From Balanoglossus misakiensis (lineage: Eukaryota > Hemichordata): a stretch of 64,000 bases of DNA. Shown one piece after another: positions 1 through 12,800 of the stretch (its first letter is position 1; the number at the start of each line of letters is the position of its first letter). A program made the translations under genes and the position numbers. The notes beneath the pieces are model-generated. The model saw only the letters and a list, made by a program, of their open reading frames with translations, ran no database searches and was not told the DNA's origin. The stretch spans positions 13,578,001 through 13,642,000 of the forward strand of contig CM082576.2 in NCBI GenBank assembly GCA_040954595.2, given 5' to 3'.

Positions 1-1383
1 AGAGTATTTTTTTTATTTTTCTCTTCGGAGTCAGTGGAAACAAAGGAAGGGTAGGTAGGCCTATCTGTTGGTAGTCGGGAATGTTGAGGGAGTTAGGGGG
101 TAGCAAATAATTGACCGGGTCGAGAGAAAAAAAGGTGACGGGATAAATGGAATCAGCCGAGGACTTTGCTAAGTGTCGATCATGATTCTTAGCGGAAATT
201 CACGGTGCCCAACGAAAACCGAGACGCCTATAAGTTGCAAGCCTAATGACTATTACTCTATTACACTGATTTAGTTTACGGATCTTTCCTTTCGCTCGCT
301 CTCTATCTCTCGCAAAATGGTCACCATTCTGTTGAGCTTTTTTTATCCCGCAAGTCTCCACGTCAAAAATAGACAGCGAAATAAGGGCGCTTTCAAGTAT
401 ATGACAGGGCGGGGGGTATGTCTGAGGAATTTAGGGTCGGTCGCTCACAGAAAGGGCGAAACTCTTCCACGACACTTTGCTATAAGTGTGACCCTCTAGT
501 CCGTGCTTGCCGTAAAATGTGCCCCGATGGTCTATGGTAAATTTTGACAGCGGCATCCCACCAGAACATATCAAAATGAACCCAAATGCACAACTTATTG
601 AAGCTTCCCCGTGTTAACAACTATACGACTTCAGACAACTGGACAAGCAACACACAATTCTTGAAAAAAAAATGAAATGAACACATCTGGCCTGCTTTGG
701 AAGAACTTGCATGACTCTTGATTAAAAATACGTTTATGTTAATTTGTTACTATCAGTGGATGGCAAAATATGACCCCAGACGTAGGGTTAAGTATTGCAA
801 CCCTCCCTCTGAAGTAGGTTTGTAAAATGTGACCCCCTCCCTCCGATTCCTCTTACCCCCCCCCCCACCCCGTTATAACTGAAAGCTCCCTGTAAGCTGA
901 ACCGATAATAGAAAACACGGTGGGTGCTTGTCAATTCTTGAAAAGCGAGTCGCTAGTTATTTTTGTTTATTTTATGAAGTAGAGTTATTAATTGTATATC
1001 CCTATCCCCGATTAATATTCTGTACAATTTATTACAAATTATTTTTTTTACCAATCTACATTTCTATATTGTGATGCCAAGACCCCACTCTATGACTCGA
1101 GTTCCATAAACCAATAAGGTCAAGTATTTTAGCAAGTCACAGCATGCGGCAATCCTCAAATTATGTATACTCGTAACTGCAGCCTGATTTACGGATGTCA
1201 CAAGTTGAGAAAGAATGACAACTTAAAAATTATCACTGTCTTGCCGCGCAACAAGCAATCCCTCGACTTTGTTATTAAGCGGGAAAACGTTCTCTCGGTT
1301 CTGAATAAAAATGGAAATAATCCTTCCAATTTTCGCTGGAATGCTAGTTTCCAGGATCATTATTTTGAATGAAAGAAAATGGG
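1..1383. other. No gene seen
   Basis: Noncoding-looking DNA with short chance open frames, a C-rich run near 857-870 and T-rich strings. No recognisable exon, RNA gene or element. Confidence 0.6.
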
Positions 1384-1387
1384 TTAA

Positions 1388-1561
1388 AGGTATACGGTCA
1401 CCTCCAATTTACATATCGCCATATATAGTTGAAATGGCGTATTTGAGTGTTCTAAAGAACGCTTTATTTTCGCGTGTGCCACCCACTGAAAATCCGTGAT
1501 TGGTTAGATCTCGATTTACCATGGTAACTGTGGCTAAATTTGTATAGGTGACCGTATACCT
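1388..1561 (+). mobile_element. TTAA-flanked MITE, family A, copy 1
   Basis: The 174-bp element begins AGGTATACGGTCACCT and ends with its perfect reverse complement. It is flanked on both sides by TTAA (1384-1387 and 1562-1565), the target duplication of piggyBac-type transposition. It encodes nothing. Its body holds the palindrome TTACCATGGTAA at 1516-1527. Copies 2 and 3 elsewhere in the window share the body, showing a real dispersed family. Confidence 0.9.
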
Positions 1562-1565
1562 TTAA

Positions 1566-4500
1566 CAGTTTGTCCTAGCGCGCAATTTTAAAATGTGTTT
1601 GGGCAGAACGTGGGATATCCATGGAATGGCGCTGAACGCGCGAACAACTCGCACATCTTCCACTCTTTTATCAGCTTAATTTTCCGTTGATGCTCAAGGC
1701 TGACACGCGGTGTAACCTGGTTTTAGACGGGATTGTTGCCTGATTTGAGAGCTGGCATCTGCCGAGGGCACAGTTGGACATATCTTGAACCGTCTCGCTC
1801 CTAAAAAGAACACGAAACAATTAGGAATAAGCCGTCTACCACAACCATGCCCTCCGGTCGCCCTTTAATATGGAGGAAATGTGAGGAAAACGGTGGAGGA
1901 CAGAGATAAAGTCTGAGTGTGCGCATACCCCTTGCCGCGAAGCCACGACAGAGTGCCTAAATATATATATTTCACAGGAAGGGAGAAGTTGACCGAGGCG
2001 GATTTATTTTCGCGCGCGCGCGATATGCAAAGCAGCACGGCGGATCGGAGTAGCCCAGTTGCATGCATGCAATGTCAGTCTAATGTACTGATTAGATCAG
2101 GGGCTCTAGTTAAAACCCAATTAGAAGTACTGGAAAACGCTTGCTTAATGGCGCTTGATTGAACTCCTAACATGGCGAATCCTCGACGGGGGAAATAACA
2201 CGGACGGGTATAAACTGATATTGTAGCAAGCTCCTCCCCGCTCATTACCGCTCGGGAACTTTACACCCTAATGCTCTCGTTGAAATTGTATCTTGCTGGT
2301 ATTCTCTTTAATACTTGTTTGTCCAGACGCGGGATAATTTTACCGCGCAAATATTAAAACAACAGTCTTTGCGTGTATTCTGTCGTCTGGACCGATCTTG
2401 GGTCATCTTGCCGCGCAGAGTAGGGCTTCTTTACAAACAAAAAAAAGTATTCGGTTCCTCTCACACGCAGAATTTTGCAGCGAAGGACAATTTAAAAGTG
2501 GGGTAATGTAAATACCTATCAAATATTTATCTATTCATTTAACTTGGGGTATTCATATAAACACACACTTAACAAATTGGCCTTCCCTGCCACAGACTGG
2601 CGGGGGTGTATCGCTGTTAACAACTGACCATCCACCAGTCATCAAGAAAGTCGGTTTTTGCAAAAAGTTTACATTATCACCGGTATCCCTGTGATCCGAC
2701 CCAAGCATGCCTGGAAAACATCTCGTCGGCTTGGAAAGCGCGCACCCGGCCAACACTGAAGTTGGGGAGGCCCCGGGGGGCTTAGCTTTGGTCGGATGAG
2801 AACCAAACACCAATCAAAAAGCCAAACAGACGCGCTTAATAATACCATCGGATTCGTCTGAGAAACTGCGCAGTAAACACGAGAGTTCAAACACCTGTAT
2901 TTGATCCAGAAACTGACGGGGGGAGCACCGCGGGAGATTAAAATAATTTGGTGCAATTGAATTGGGATCTCTGAGATCGCGTTCAGCGTGGCATTGCTGC
3001 CCCCCTTTGCCCTTTGTCACTTGCAAGTTTAATACATGTATGGAGGCATGGCACACTTGGATGGAGCCGATGATTCTGCATCCGACGACAAATAAAAAAA
3101 GGTTACATCTTTGACGCCGTCTCCTCATCGCATCTCATTCTTTCTCGCTGACTTATCACTCACTCGCATGTAAGCTAATCCGGCGTTAAGTTGGCTATCG
3201 CCATGACGACCATCTCTGATAAGGACCAGCCTTTTTTCATCTTAACCCTTTTGGTAATCTACTCGGCCGGGATATCAGATGGGAGATAGCTGATCAGTGA
3301 AATTTCATGGCTCGTGGCTAGTTTATTTTCACATGTCTCGACTAATGAGCCGTTGCTCGGTGTTATTAGCAGTTCGCCTTGATTACAGATATGCGCGGAT
3401 AGAAAGTCCTCTGCGCCCCCGTGAAACAGAAGTTACGGCAGCCCTTGGCATCTCTGGTGATTGAAACCTCGGTGCATTTTAATACAATGGATTATATGCG
3501 GGTCTCAGCGGGCCCTCGGACCATTATTAATCTTTGCCTGCCTCTCTCTCTTTACTCGGCTGACTTGACCACTTTTTTTAAAACAAAGATACTCCTTTGA
3601 AAAATTCACAAGCTGCTAATCTGGAGAGGTCAGATCACAGACTGACAGCGGAGATTTGTCCACTGACACTTGGCATGATCCCCTTCGTGGAGAGTATTAT
3701 TATTAAACACGGCGTTTTAACTAGTCCGCGGGCCTCCGGCTTACGGTTCAAGTTGCACGTTTAAAAAAAAAACAGCCGTTGCAAATATCAGAAGTGAGCT
3801 ATGCGATCTCTTAACCCCGAGAGGACACATCGGAGGTTGACTGAAGATTACATCCCGTCAATGAGAAGACTCGGAAAAAGACACCCGATTCTCTACTTGA
3901 AAACTAAATCGAAATGTTACAAACGTTTCTTGTATTATTCAAACTCGTTTAAAATTTCACCCTGTCATTCTTCCGACGTGCATCTATAGTTTTGGCGTGT
4001 TTCTTTCAAGTGGAGTTCGACAACCGAGATTAGTTTTTTTTCTATTCGGTACTGATTATTGCATTTCCATTTCCGAGAGTTTATTTCTGCCGTATTTTCG
4101 ACGTCGCAGGGCAACGTAACAACATCATGTACACGATGAAAAGATTAGACGATACAACTGCGTTGAAACGCGCATGCGCGGTATATTGTTGGGCAGTCAG
4201 GTATCCACGCACACATTTGCCTCACATCAACAGACACACACTCGATCGGTATCGATGGTAAATACGCAATTACAGCAAATATACACTGCATAATGAGAGG
4301 TGGGATTTTTTGTGTGAGCCAGATCAAAATCTTATTCATGGATCGACTCGCACGATTTCTAAAACCGAGTATAATCGTCCTTCGCAAGGTCTTCGGTTTC
4401 AAGGTAACTTCACCGGAAGTGAGCATTATACTCTCCCCTGTCGTCCTTGAGAAGTGGTAAACGTCACACAGGACACAGATTCGAACGTGATTGCTATAAA

Positions 4501-7500
4501 AAGATGGACTGAATCATTTCTTTTGGCGAGGGTAAAGGACCGAACGGCGCTGAACCTTCCCAAAAGCCACGGCGTGATGTCAGTCCACACAAATCGTCGC
4601 GGGTTTATTGGAAATGTGCTCGACAGAAGCAAAACGAAAGCGAACGTGTCGAAATTGAATTTCATGCACTCAATTTTGCTATTCCCTTCACCAGTCGCCA
4701 ATTGCTATGCGATGGCGGAAACGCGCATGTTTGTCCAGGCGGGTCACGATCCGCCTTTCATTATTCTCCATCGATTCCGAAATTGACACCTTTTTTCGGT
4801 CAAAAACTAACAAAGTGCAACTGTCCTCACTAGAAACGTCATCTGGTTAACTTTGGCCGCCGTGTTCGGGCCCGCGACCAAAATGCGTTTATTCTAATAA
4901 TGTAAATTTAATAAACTGCTCACAACACATTCGGTGTGTGTGTACCATAAGTCCGCTCGATTTCGCTGAGCATTCAGAGAAACAAAAGCGCTTTACGGTT
5001 ACTGTGCGTAAATACGTGCCCAGCGTTTAGCTTCAATTGTGCAGCGACGCCGGTATGTTTGTTTTATTGAAAGGCACACTGTTATACCATATTGGGCACA
5101 CTGCGACACAATAACGCGGGTTTTTTCACCTATTTCATTTCATAACCATTATGTTCTGCGGAAGATAACAAAAAAGGCGCGTAATAATAAGCGAGGCGTA
5201 GTATGCCAGCACATGCCCCGGATCAACAGTTACTTTCCAGTATGTCCCGCAATATTGAGTGATTTGTTGTTGTTTTTCAGGAGGGGTGTCTTTTCACGTT
5301 CGTTTTCGGGGCATTCTTCCCAAGACTCATAGCAGCGCCATTGTTCCGCTAATCACGGCGCTTTTGCTAAATACGCTGTTCACCCAAAACAGTGCTTTTG
5401 GCATCGTCTATACCATGCAGATGTCACAATCCAGATTTGGCGACTAATCCCCCCATGAATAGTTCGCAGCTCCGACCAGATGTAGCCATGCTCTTGGTCA
5501 ATGACTATTCAATATTGAACTATAAAGATTTAAAAGAGGTGTTCCGAGCGGCATCGTCACTATGTGTGAAATTGGGTCCACTAGCAAAGCGTTTACAGCT
5601 TCTTAATGGCAATTACACACATGACTGACACCAACAAAACACACCACACAAGATATCTTTATGCGGTATAAAAATACATACGCATTAAAAATATGGGGTA
5701 TATCGATCGGTGAGAAGATGATGGGGGCTGGCGCACTGCTGCTGATAGGTATGCGCCGGGGGAAGGCGAAGCGAGAGGGGTCTCACTTGCAACGTGGCAT
5801 TGCAGAGCAAACAAACGGACACAGAGCCGGCCGGATCATGGCAGAGCCTCGGCGTTTGTGTTCGTGCTTGAATGACTAACGCACTAACCCCTTCAGCTAT
5901 AAAATGCACTATGCAATGAGAACAACTGCATTCCTACAACAGAAGAATTTCCTCTCGCCCAGTGAGTTCAATCGCAAAACATTTCTTGCCCACGGGATCG
6001 CGGGGGATTTGCTTAATACGGTCGTGTCATGAGGATGGCGACGGGGGCATGAGAGCGGCGGCGGGGCAGTCGGACTCGGTCAAGAGAACTTCCTGCGGAG
6101 TTTGTGGCAGACGATGATGCCATCCACCGATCCCTTTCCTGTTTAACCTCAAATAAAAAAAATAAACGTATTCCCACGTTTTCCATCTCTTACAGGTAAG
6201 ATGCTGTGGCAGGCTGGTGCCAATACTATTGGCAATTGTTCATGCCATCGCATTGTCCAGCAGGGTATATAAGAAGAGCACCGCTGACCACCATGAAATG
6301 AAAAGTGCTTTGGCGCGAATCAACCGTTACTAAAACTGATGCAGACGACAGAAATAAAACGTGGCCATTTTGGAGAAAAGTATGCTACTACAAACACCTA
6401 AAATCAGATGGAAACCCAGAGTTTGTTGTTGTGTTTTATACGGTGACAGGATTAATCACCGAGCAGACGGGCGGGGGTAAACACTCATTTGAAGTAACCA
6501 TTGAGAGGCACAGTTGGCTGTTCCCATTCTTCGGCAAAATTGGGCATATTAAAAGCGTACCTTGCCGACGCTTACTTAAGTCAAATAGGAGTCTTTGTGG
6601 CTTATTTTCGCTTGACATGAACTCTATGCCCGTGCCACCTGTATAATGCTATCAAGGCAGTTTCTGCGGGACTTTTATCCGCGCGGGCTTAGGAGGCTTA
6701 AGTTATACAAAGAAATGGCCCAGTAATTGGTTTAATATGCCAGTTCTATCAGTCTCGCTTTCAACATATTTTTCTGCACTTGAAAGGAGGAAAGCATGAC
6801 ACCTTTTGACGGTTTAAAGAGTTTGCGAGTGCTTTCAAACAACACTCGGCCAATAATAAAGCCTGTGTTTTAAAGGAGGAAAATGGGCACAATTGAGTTT
6901 GTACAAGCGTGAAATCTATACAACACTGTTTAGGATTTAGACTTGCTTTTAAGTTAGCCTCTTTTTAGTCGATTTCCAACAACAAAGGGTGATCCTTCGC
7001 ATACTGCCTCTACATTAAAACTATACCCGAAATGATCAACGCCAGCTTGGCCCAAAACATATTCATAACACTTGGCACTTTTTTTGCTGGTGCCCACGAC
7101 GAGGATGGGTAGCCAGCCATCTTTTACTTCTGGTCGCCGCACCCGTTAAATTTTCCCCCCATCTGTGCCTCGGTATTAAGTTGAAAGCGTCGTGAATGCA
7201 TTCATGTTTGAAGGGCTAGAGGGCAGTTGTCGCTTTTCTTTCGTGTTGCCGGGGCTTGGTGGGCGCATGGCTCGAAAACGAGGACAACATTTGGACCATC
7301 ACACCCGCACCGTCGCTCTCTCTCTCTCTCTTTAAAAAAAAAGAGGAGGACGCTGTGTTATATGGATTCATGTCCTCGCTGCAAAGATGCCGGGAAAATT
7401 CGTTCGGATGCGGGCATCTGCGGCGCTACCCGGGACCTGTTGATGAGAACGAGACCACTCTAATATGGAGGCGGGACATTTGGTTACTTTCAGCAGTTCC

Positions 7501-9789
7501 ACCATCCAAAAAGCTGTAAACAATCGCGACTGGGGCACCTATACAAACAGGCATCGCTCGGCATTGAGAAAATGCCATATTCGCCTGCGGGGAGAAGCCG
7601 CCCGCTTGATATTTTTTCAGCTTGTGGATCGGGCAGAAGGTGGCCGGGTGATTGAAGGGCTGATCCGCCTAATCCTGCCTCCCGCCGCTTCCTAATGAAT
7701 TGCACTATTTATTAACCCTCCCCAGCAATTAGCGGAGCTATTCTGTTACCAATTTTGAAAGAGAAAAATATACAAGCATGCTCGGTTTACCGCCGTCGTG
7801 CTGAGATATGTGTTCCACATGACAGAAATGAAGCCTATCGGATTCGCGTCGGTGTCCCAAATTACGCGTATCACGATTGGTTCCAAACCTATCCGTTTTC
7901 ATGTGTATATACGAGTACGTGAACATTTCATCAAAGATCATCACCGGCGCTGAGTCGAGTGCGTCCGCGCTCTCATCTCGCTAGCTCTTCCTTTTTGAAT
8001 AACACTTTCTGATTACACTCAGAGGGGGAAAAAACATCACGGAATAATAACGGTAAAGTGGTTAACACGCCCGCACATTGTCAGGCTATCGTGTCGACGC
8101 TGCGGGTAAAGTTTCGAGCGGCCCTGGCAACAATGTACAATATACTCTAAATTGCCCCGCGCTAATAAAATATGCAGCCGAGCCTGACTATACTGAGGCG
8201 AGGGGTGTAAAGATCAGAGGGAGGTGAGGGCTGGTCATTGTTGCCCATTGAAAAACCCTCAGTTTGATTCGTGCAAAATATGTTTCCGTTATGGCAAGAA
8301 AAGAAGAAAATTGCACCAGGAGTTGTTTCTGCTTTACACAGGATGTTGTCTTTTATATTGTGGTAAATGACAGCCGTCGATCACACAGGCGCGTTTCAAT
8401 GAGCAACGGCATCCAAATCTCAGGATGTAATAATGCATTACTGTGGGCGCAGTACATGTGGAAGTACGTCAATCTCTTTGCATGTGTGGCCTCCGCCAAT
8501 AGCCCCATTTAGTCAGCGCGCGTTGAGCCTCAATGGAAAATCGATATGATATGAGGTATTTGATTTACGCTGTTTCCGTTTCGTCAATAAAACATTAATG
8601 AGAAATACATGATCGGAACCTGTGCATTTTTGCAGTGTTTTTCTGAACTAAAGCATCCTTTGCGGTCGCCGGGTAAATTGGCGCGAGTCTGCCTGTCTCA
8701 TTTCTTTAAATCCTCTGATGATGTTCGCTTTTAGCGGGCTGAATGAGCGAAATTTCCGCCTCTTGCTTCGCGGAATGATTCACGAAACTACTAATACACA
8801 CGATGCTTGTTTTGTGTTTGCCATGCTAAGGCAGAAGTGTGTCTCAAGTTTTGATGAAAATGTTTAATGACGTCTATGGTCTTCGACGAGTGTTGGTGAC
8901 GACGTTGCCACGTCCTCGTGCTAATGATCCACAGATCATTGAACGGAAAGCTCGCTACTGGAATTGGAAATGATAGCTACGCTGCGACGAATTTGACTCT
9001 CGCTTCGCACGTATATATATATAAAAAAGCCAGCCTAGCCAAGTATAGGCGACGGCCGACAAGGGACCCGCTCTAAACATCAAGAAAGGCGATAGACGAA
9101 AGCATTGTTGAGATGTCACTCGGGACCCGGCTTGTAAAGAGATGCATCACCCGCCAAACGCGGAAGGTGCCGCGTCAGTAGAGAATTCCATCTGACCTTC
9201 TCTTTTTTTTTCTCCTGGAAAATCTCGCCAGTTTTCTAAATTCGTGATTTAATGTACGCAGTGAATGGCTGCACTTTAGCTGTCGCGCGAAATTCGCGCC
9301 TGCTGCCGCTTGTTTTATCCGGCAACTACAGAGGTTAGCAAACCGTGCACGCCGGCCGTTATGCGGGGAATGCCTCTCCACCTCTGATCATAATAATGCT
9401 AATTGAGCATGAGGCAATTTATGAACTAAAACCTGATACGGTATGGGAATTTCGATAACTTGCGTGTTTTTCACACCAAAGTGACAGCGAGTCAAATTCT
9501 CCCTCTCTCGTGTCACTCCGACTCCCAGTCTCGGATTTCAACCGTCTTCGCACAAGCCAGGCGTCCTATCTGGGGAAAATGTCTTGATTAAATTCTGCTA
9601 ACACAGATAGGGGCAAATAGCGCACTCTTAAACGAACCTAATCCCAGAGATGTAAAATATATCGCCTGACATGATCTGCACCGGAGTCGCGCTGGCGTTG
9701 AAAGTGCCATCTTAAATGTCTGCATAAAATTTATGAAATGGGAATTTAATTTCATGTAATGGTACCTCAAACCCTTCGGAGAGCTTTTC
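1566..9789. other. Gene-poor, relatively CpG-rich stretch
   Basis: Only short open frames (up to 113 codons at 6305-6646) with no recognisable domains. It holds the NRF1-type site at 4170, a TC tract at 7314-7331, an alternating CG run at 2011-2022 and a TATATA run near 9010. Exons of an unknown gene cannot be excluded, but none can be supported. Confidence 0.5.
4170..4179. promoter_or_regulatory. NRF1-type palindrome GCGCATGCGC
   Basis: The ten bases match the NRF1 core exactly and lie in moderately CpG-rich DNA. Such sites are usually in promoters, but no exon with a recognisable product is seen nearby. Confidence 0.3.
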
Positions 9790-9847
9790 ACGCCTAGTAA
9801 GCTTAAACTCAAAATCTGACGCCTAGTAAGCTTAAACTCAAAATCTG
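9790..9847. repeat. Exact 29-bp tandem duplication
   Basis: Two identical 29-base units (ACGCCTAGTAAGCTTAAACT plus CAAAATCTG) lie head to tail, followed by the first five bases of a third. Perfect identity implies a recent duplication or a minisatellite that may vary between individuals. Confidence 0.95.
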
Positions 9848-12800
9848 ACGCCGTAAGAAAAATTTTACACAAATTCGGTAAACAGTCCCCGTGGCGAGCG
9901 TATAGTCTTCTCATTTGCGCAATCAGTATCTACAGTACACGAATTTGCTGCCGATGAAATTTCTTTGATTTGAAAAAAATGTGACGAGTACTAATTTGAA
10001 AGTGGTACTCAAGGCACATGATCTGTCCACGAGGAAATCTCATTATTAAAAAAAATACCCCTTCACGCAATTTTGTCTGTTAAAAACTCATCCATGTTTT
10101 GTGTACAAACTTCTAGGCGACCCCATCTACATCGATTGAAAAGGGCCAATAGTTGAAGACTGGCTTTACGTTTCAATGGTTTCAATGCCATCATGAGCAT
10201 GCGTGATTCCGGAGACTGCTCTGTTTTTTTTTTCTCGCACTGGACTCGAATTAAGTGCTGCATATTCGGAAAAGCCGTCGTTATAACAGAATAAAACGCG
10301 CATTCTCCTCTGGATTGGGGACTTGAAACACTACTGACCACGATTGTGGTAAAAAATTCCAATTATTCGTAGGAGATGCCTGCCAGATTGCCTATAGGAC
10401 ACGGATTGTTCGGCATCGTAATTCCTTAAAATGCTCCGAAATCGGTTGTAATCGTCTTTTCCGTTTGTTCCGATGCACTGAGCTGGGGTGGAAATGCCAA
10501 TCGTTTCGCTTTTCACGAACCGCTTGTGGCTTCGGGCTACCTAATACCCCCATCTCCAATATTTTTTTTTCCTTATCCGCGGCGCAGCGGGTTTTCATTT
10601 TCATATTTTTTTTGAGAGAGAGAACAAAATCTGGAGACAGATTACATTGCATGAGAAAAAGCGCCGTGATGAAATTGCCGGCGAGCGATGATCCACCAAG
10701 GGCGGTGTAACAATGGCCGGCATAAATAAACAGCATTGTTTTGGAAAAGGGTTCTGACAGATAAGCTGGGGCAGAAAATGAAAATGAAGAGCGTAATGGC
10801 GAGATAAATTGAGATTACATCAAACTGGCGTTTGTGTACTTAAAATCCAATCTCCTCTCCATACACGCGATGCTTTAATGACGTTGGATTTGCCGAGTCA
10901 CGTGATCGACGTGTGGTTTAGAAACGTCTTTTCAAAAAAATAAAAATCCGCCCAAACCAAACAAACTGCTAAATACAGCCAAACCCACCGAGGAGAGAAA
11001 ATCGCTACAGTCAGTCGCTGACAAGGACGACAGAATGACTTTAATTTCTTAGAGATTTCCATTGTGTTGGTAATGCAGGTGACTCGACCCCCGCGATAAG
11101 ATATAAATTGCGACGGTCTGTTATCCAGGTGTTTCGCGCCAATTCAATCGCACTTTACTGCTCGGGTTGTGTCGGTGAAAATACGAGTTGTTCGCGTGGC
11201 ATAATACCGGCGCGCCACTCCAACGCTTACCAGATATTCATTTAATGCGCATTTCGAGGCAAACATCTGTGTATCAGGGGCCATTGATATGGATGACCGA
11301 TCAGGCACGCGGGTCTGTGTGCTCGCAATTTCCCCTAACAACGGCTGGAAGAGACCAATTCCAAAATGGTTGAATAAACGCGTTCAGAGTCCACCTAGGT
11401 GGTATCAGATAAACAATGCCGTCGCACTAAATGGCGATATGCACACTTTTTTTTGGAAAAAAATACTCAAACAGCTTGAGAAAAATGGCTCTTTGAAACA
11501 CAAGATCCATTGTGGTCTCCTAGCCTTTTGTAGAGCGCTAACGGCTGGTTGAAAACTGCCGGCTTTACAAATGGAACGATCTGTATTCATGTCGGAAACA
11601 TCGAACAATTTGAAGGGGTGACTTCCGTCTGTCACCTTGACGACTGATCTTACACGAATGTGGAGCGCAGTCGCACCGATGTCCACCGTGACCCCCGGAT
11701 TGGTGGACACGAATCCCCTTGACTAAAATAAAAATAGTTTGACATTGGAGTTGAACAGTCGCTAAGCCCTTCACCGGGGAGGTTTGATATCCTGAATACC
11801 GAGCTTATAGAGAACAATGAGATTTGCAAATACAGCAACAAGTATACACGGTGTTTCCAGATGCACTCGAAGGATTCCCGTTAATGTGTGTTCACATGGC
11901 AACGGTTTCTGTTAATTTACTTTAATTAGCGGCCGCCATTTTGTCACAATATTTCACAATTTGAGTATCGGTGACCGGTTCGGCTATACATGTACTCCCA
12001 TTCGCCATGATTAACCGCGAACGGGGCGTGGACAGACAACGAGAGAATAAACAGGGATCATATTCGCCCGGGCCACCCGTTGACAGTTGGGGTAGAGAGA
12101 GAGAGCACCCTTTGAACCAGCGAACAGCGACATCTGGCATATTTGTCGACGTAGCGGGGAAAAGGATACTCTTATATGGGGTGGGACGCCCAGTCTATGT
12201 ATAGAAGTGCAATGTAGACATATACCTCTGTTCTGACGCTCACTTTCAATTGATATGGATGGTGGCGCTGTGAGAAATACCGAGAAAACTGTACTTTGGT
12301 CAAATGATGGACTCGAAGCAGTTGTCACTAAATACGTAAATTGTCCATCTGGGACGAAAAGACGTGTGTGATTAACGAAGATCTTTACTTGAACACTTTC
12401 CTTCTGGTTTCAACAGTTACTATCCACTCTTTAGACCATAGACATTTATCAGTGATTTCATTCTGAAGAATCTCAAAAGGCAACAAGTGGTTTTCGTACG
12501 TGGCGAACCATTTTCGCTGCCCAACGCCAGCCGACCGGTCTTCCAGTGTCGTGCGTTAAATGTCATATGTATACCTGTACCTGTACAAGCAGACCCAAAC
12601 CAACGCCCGTGCTTCTGCGATAGACTGCATCTAAACATTATTACATGCAATACCAATCCCTTTTCATCAATTCCGAGCAAGTCTTTATAATACGATGACG
12701 TCACGACACAGAGCAGACTTTTGCTTATCAAAAACGATGGCGTTAACGAAAAACCATGAGATGGGACCGAAGAAGACGAACTCTTCAAAGTGATTTAGTC

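Noticed and set aside
4454-4786. 110-codon plus-strand frame in CpG-rich DNA near the NRF1-type site
   Set aside because: An overlapping minus-strand frame is equally open, and neither peptide has family features.
9790-9852. CRISPR-like array
   Set aside because: Direct tandem units without spacers, in a eukaryotic context.
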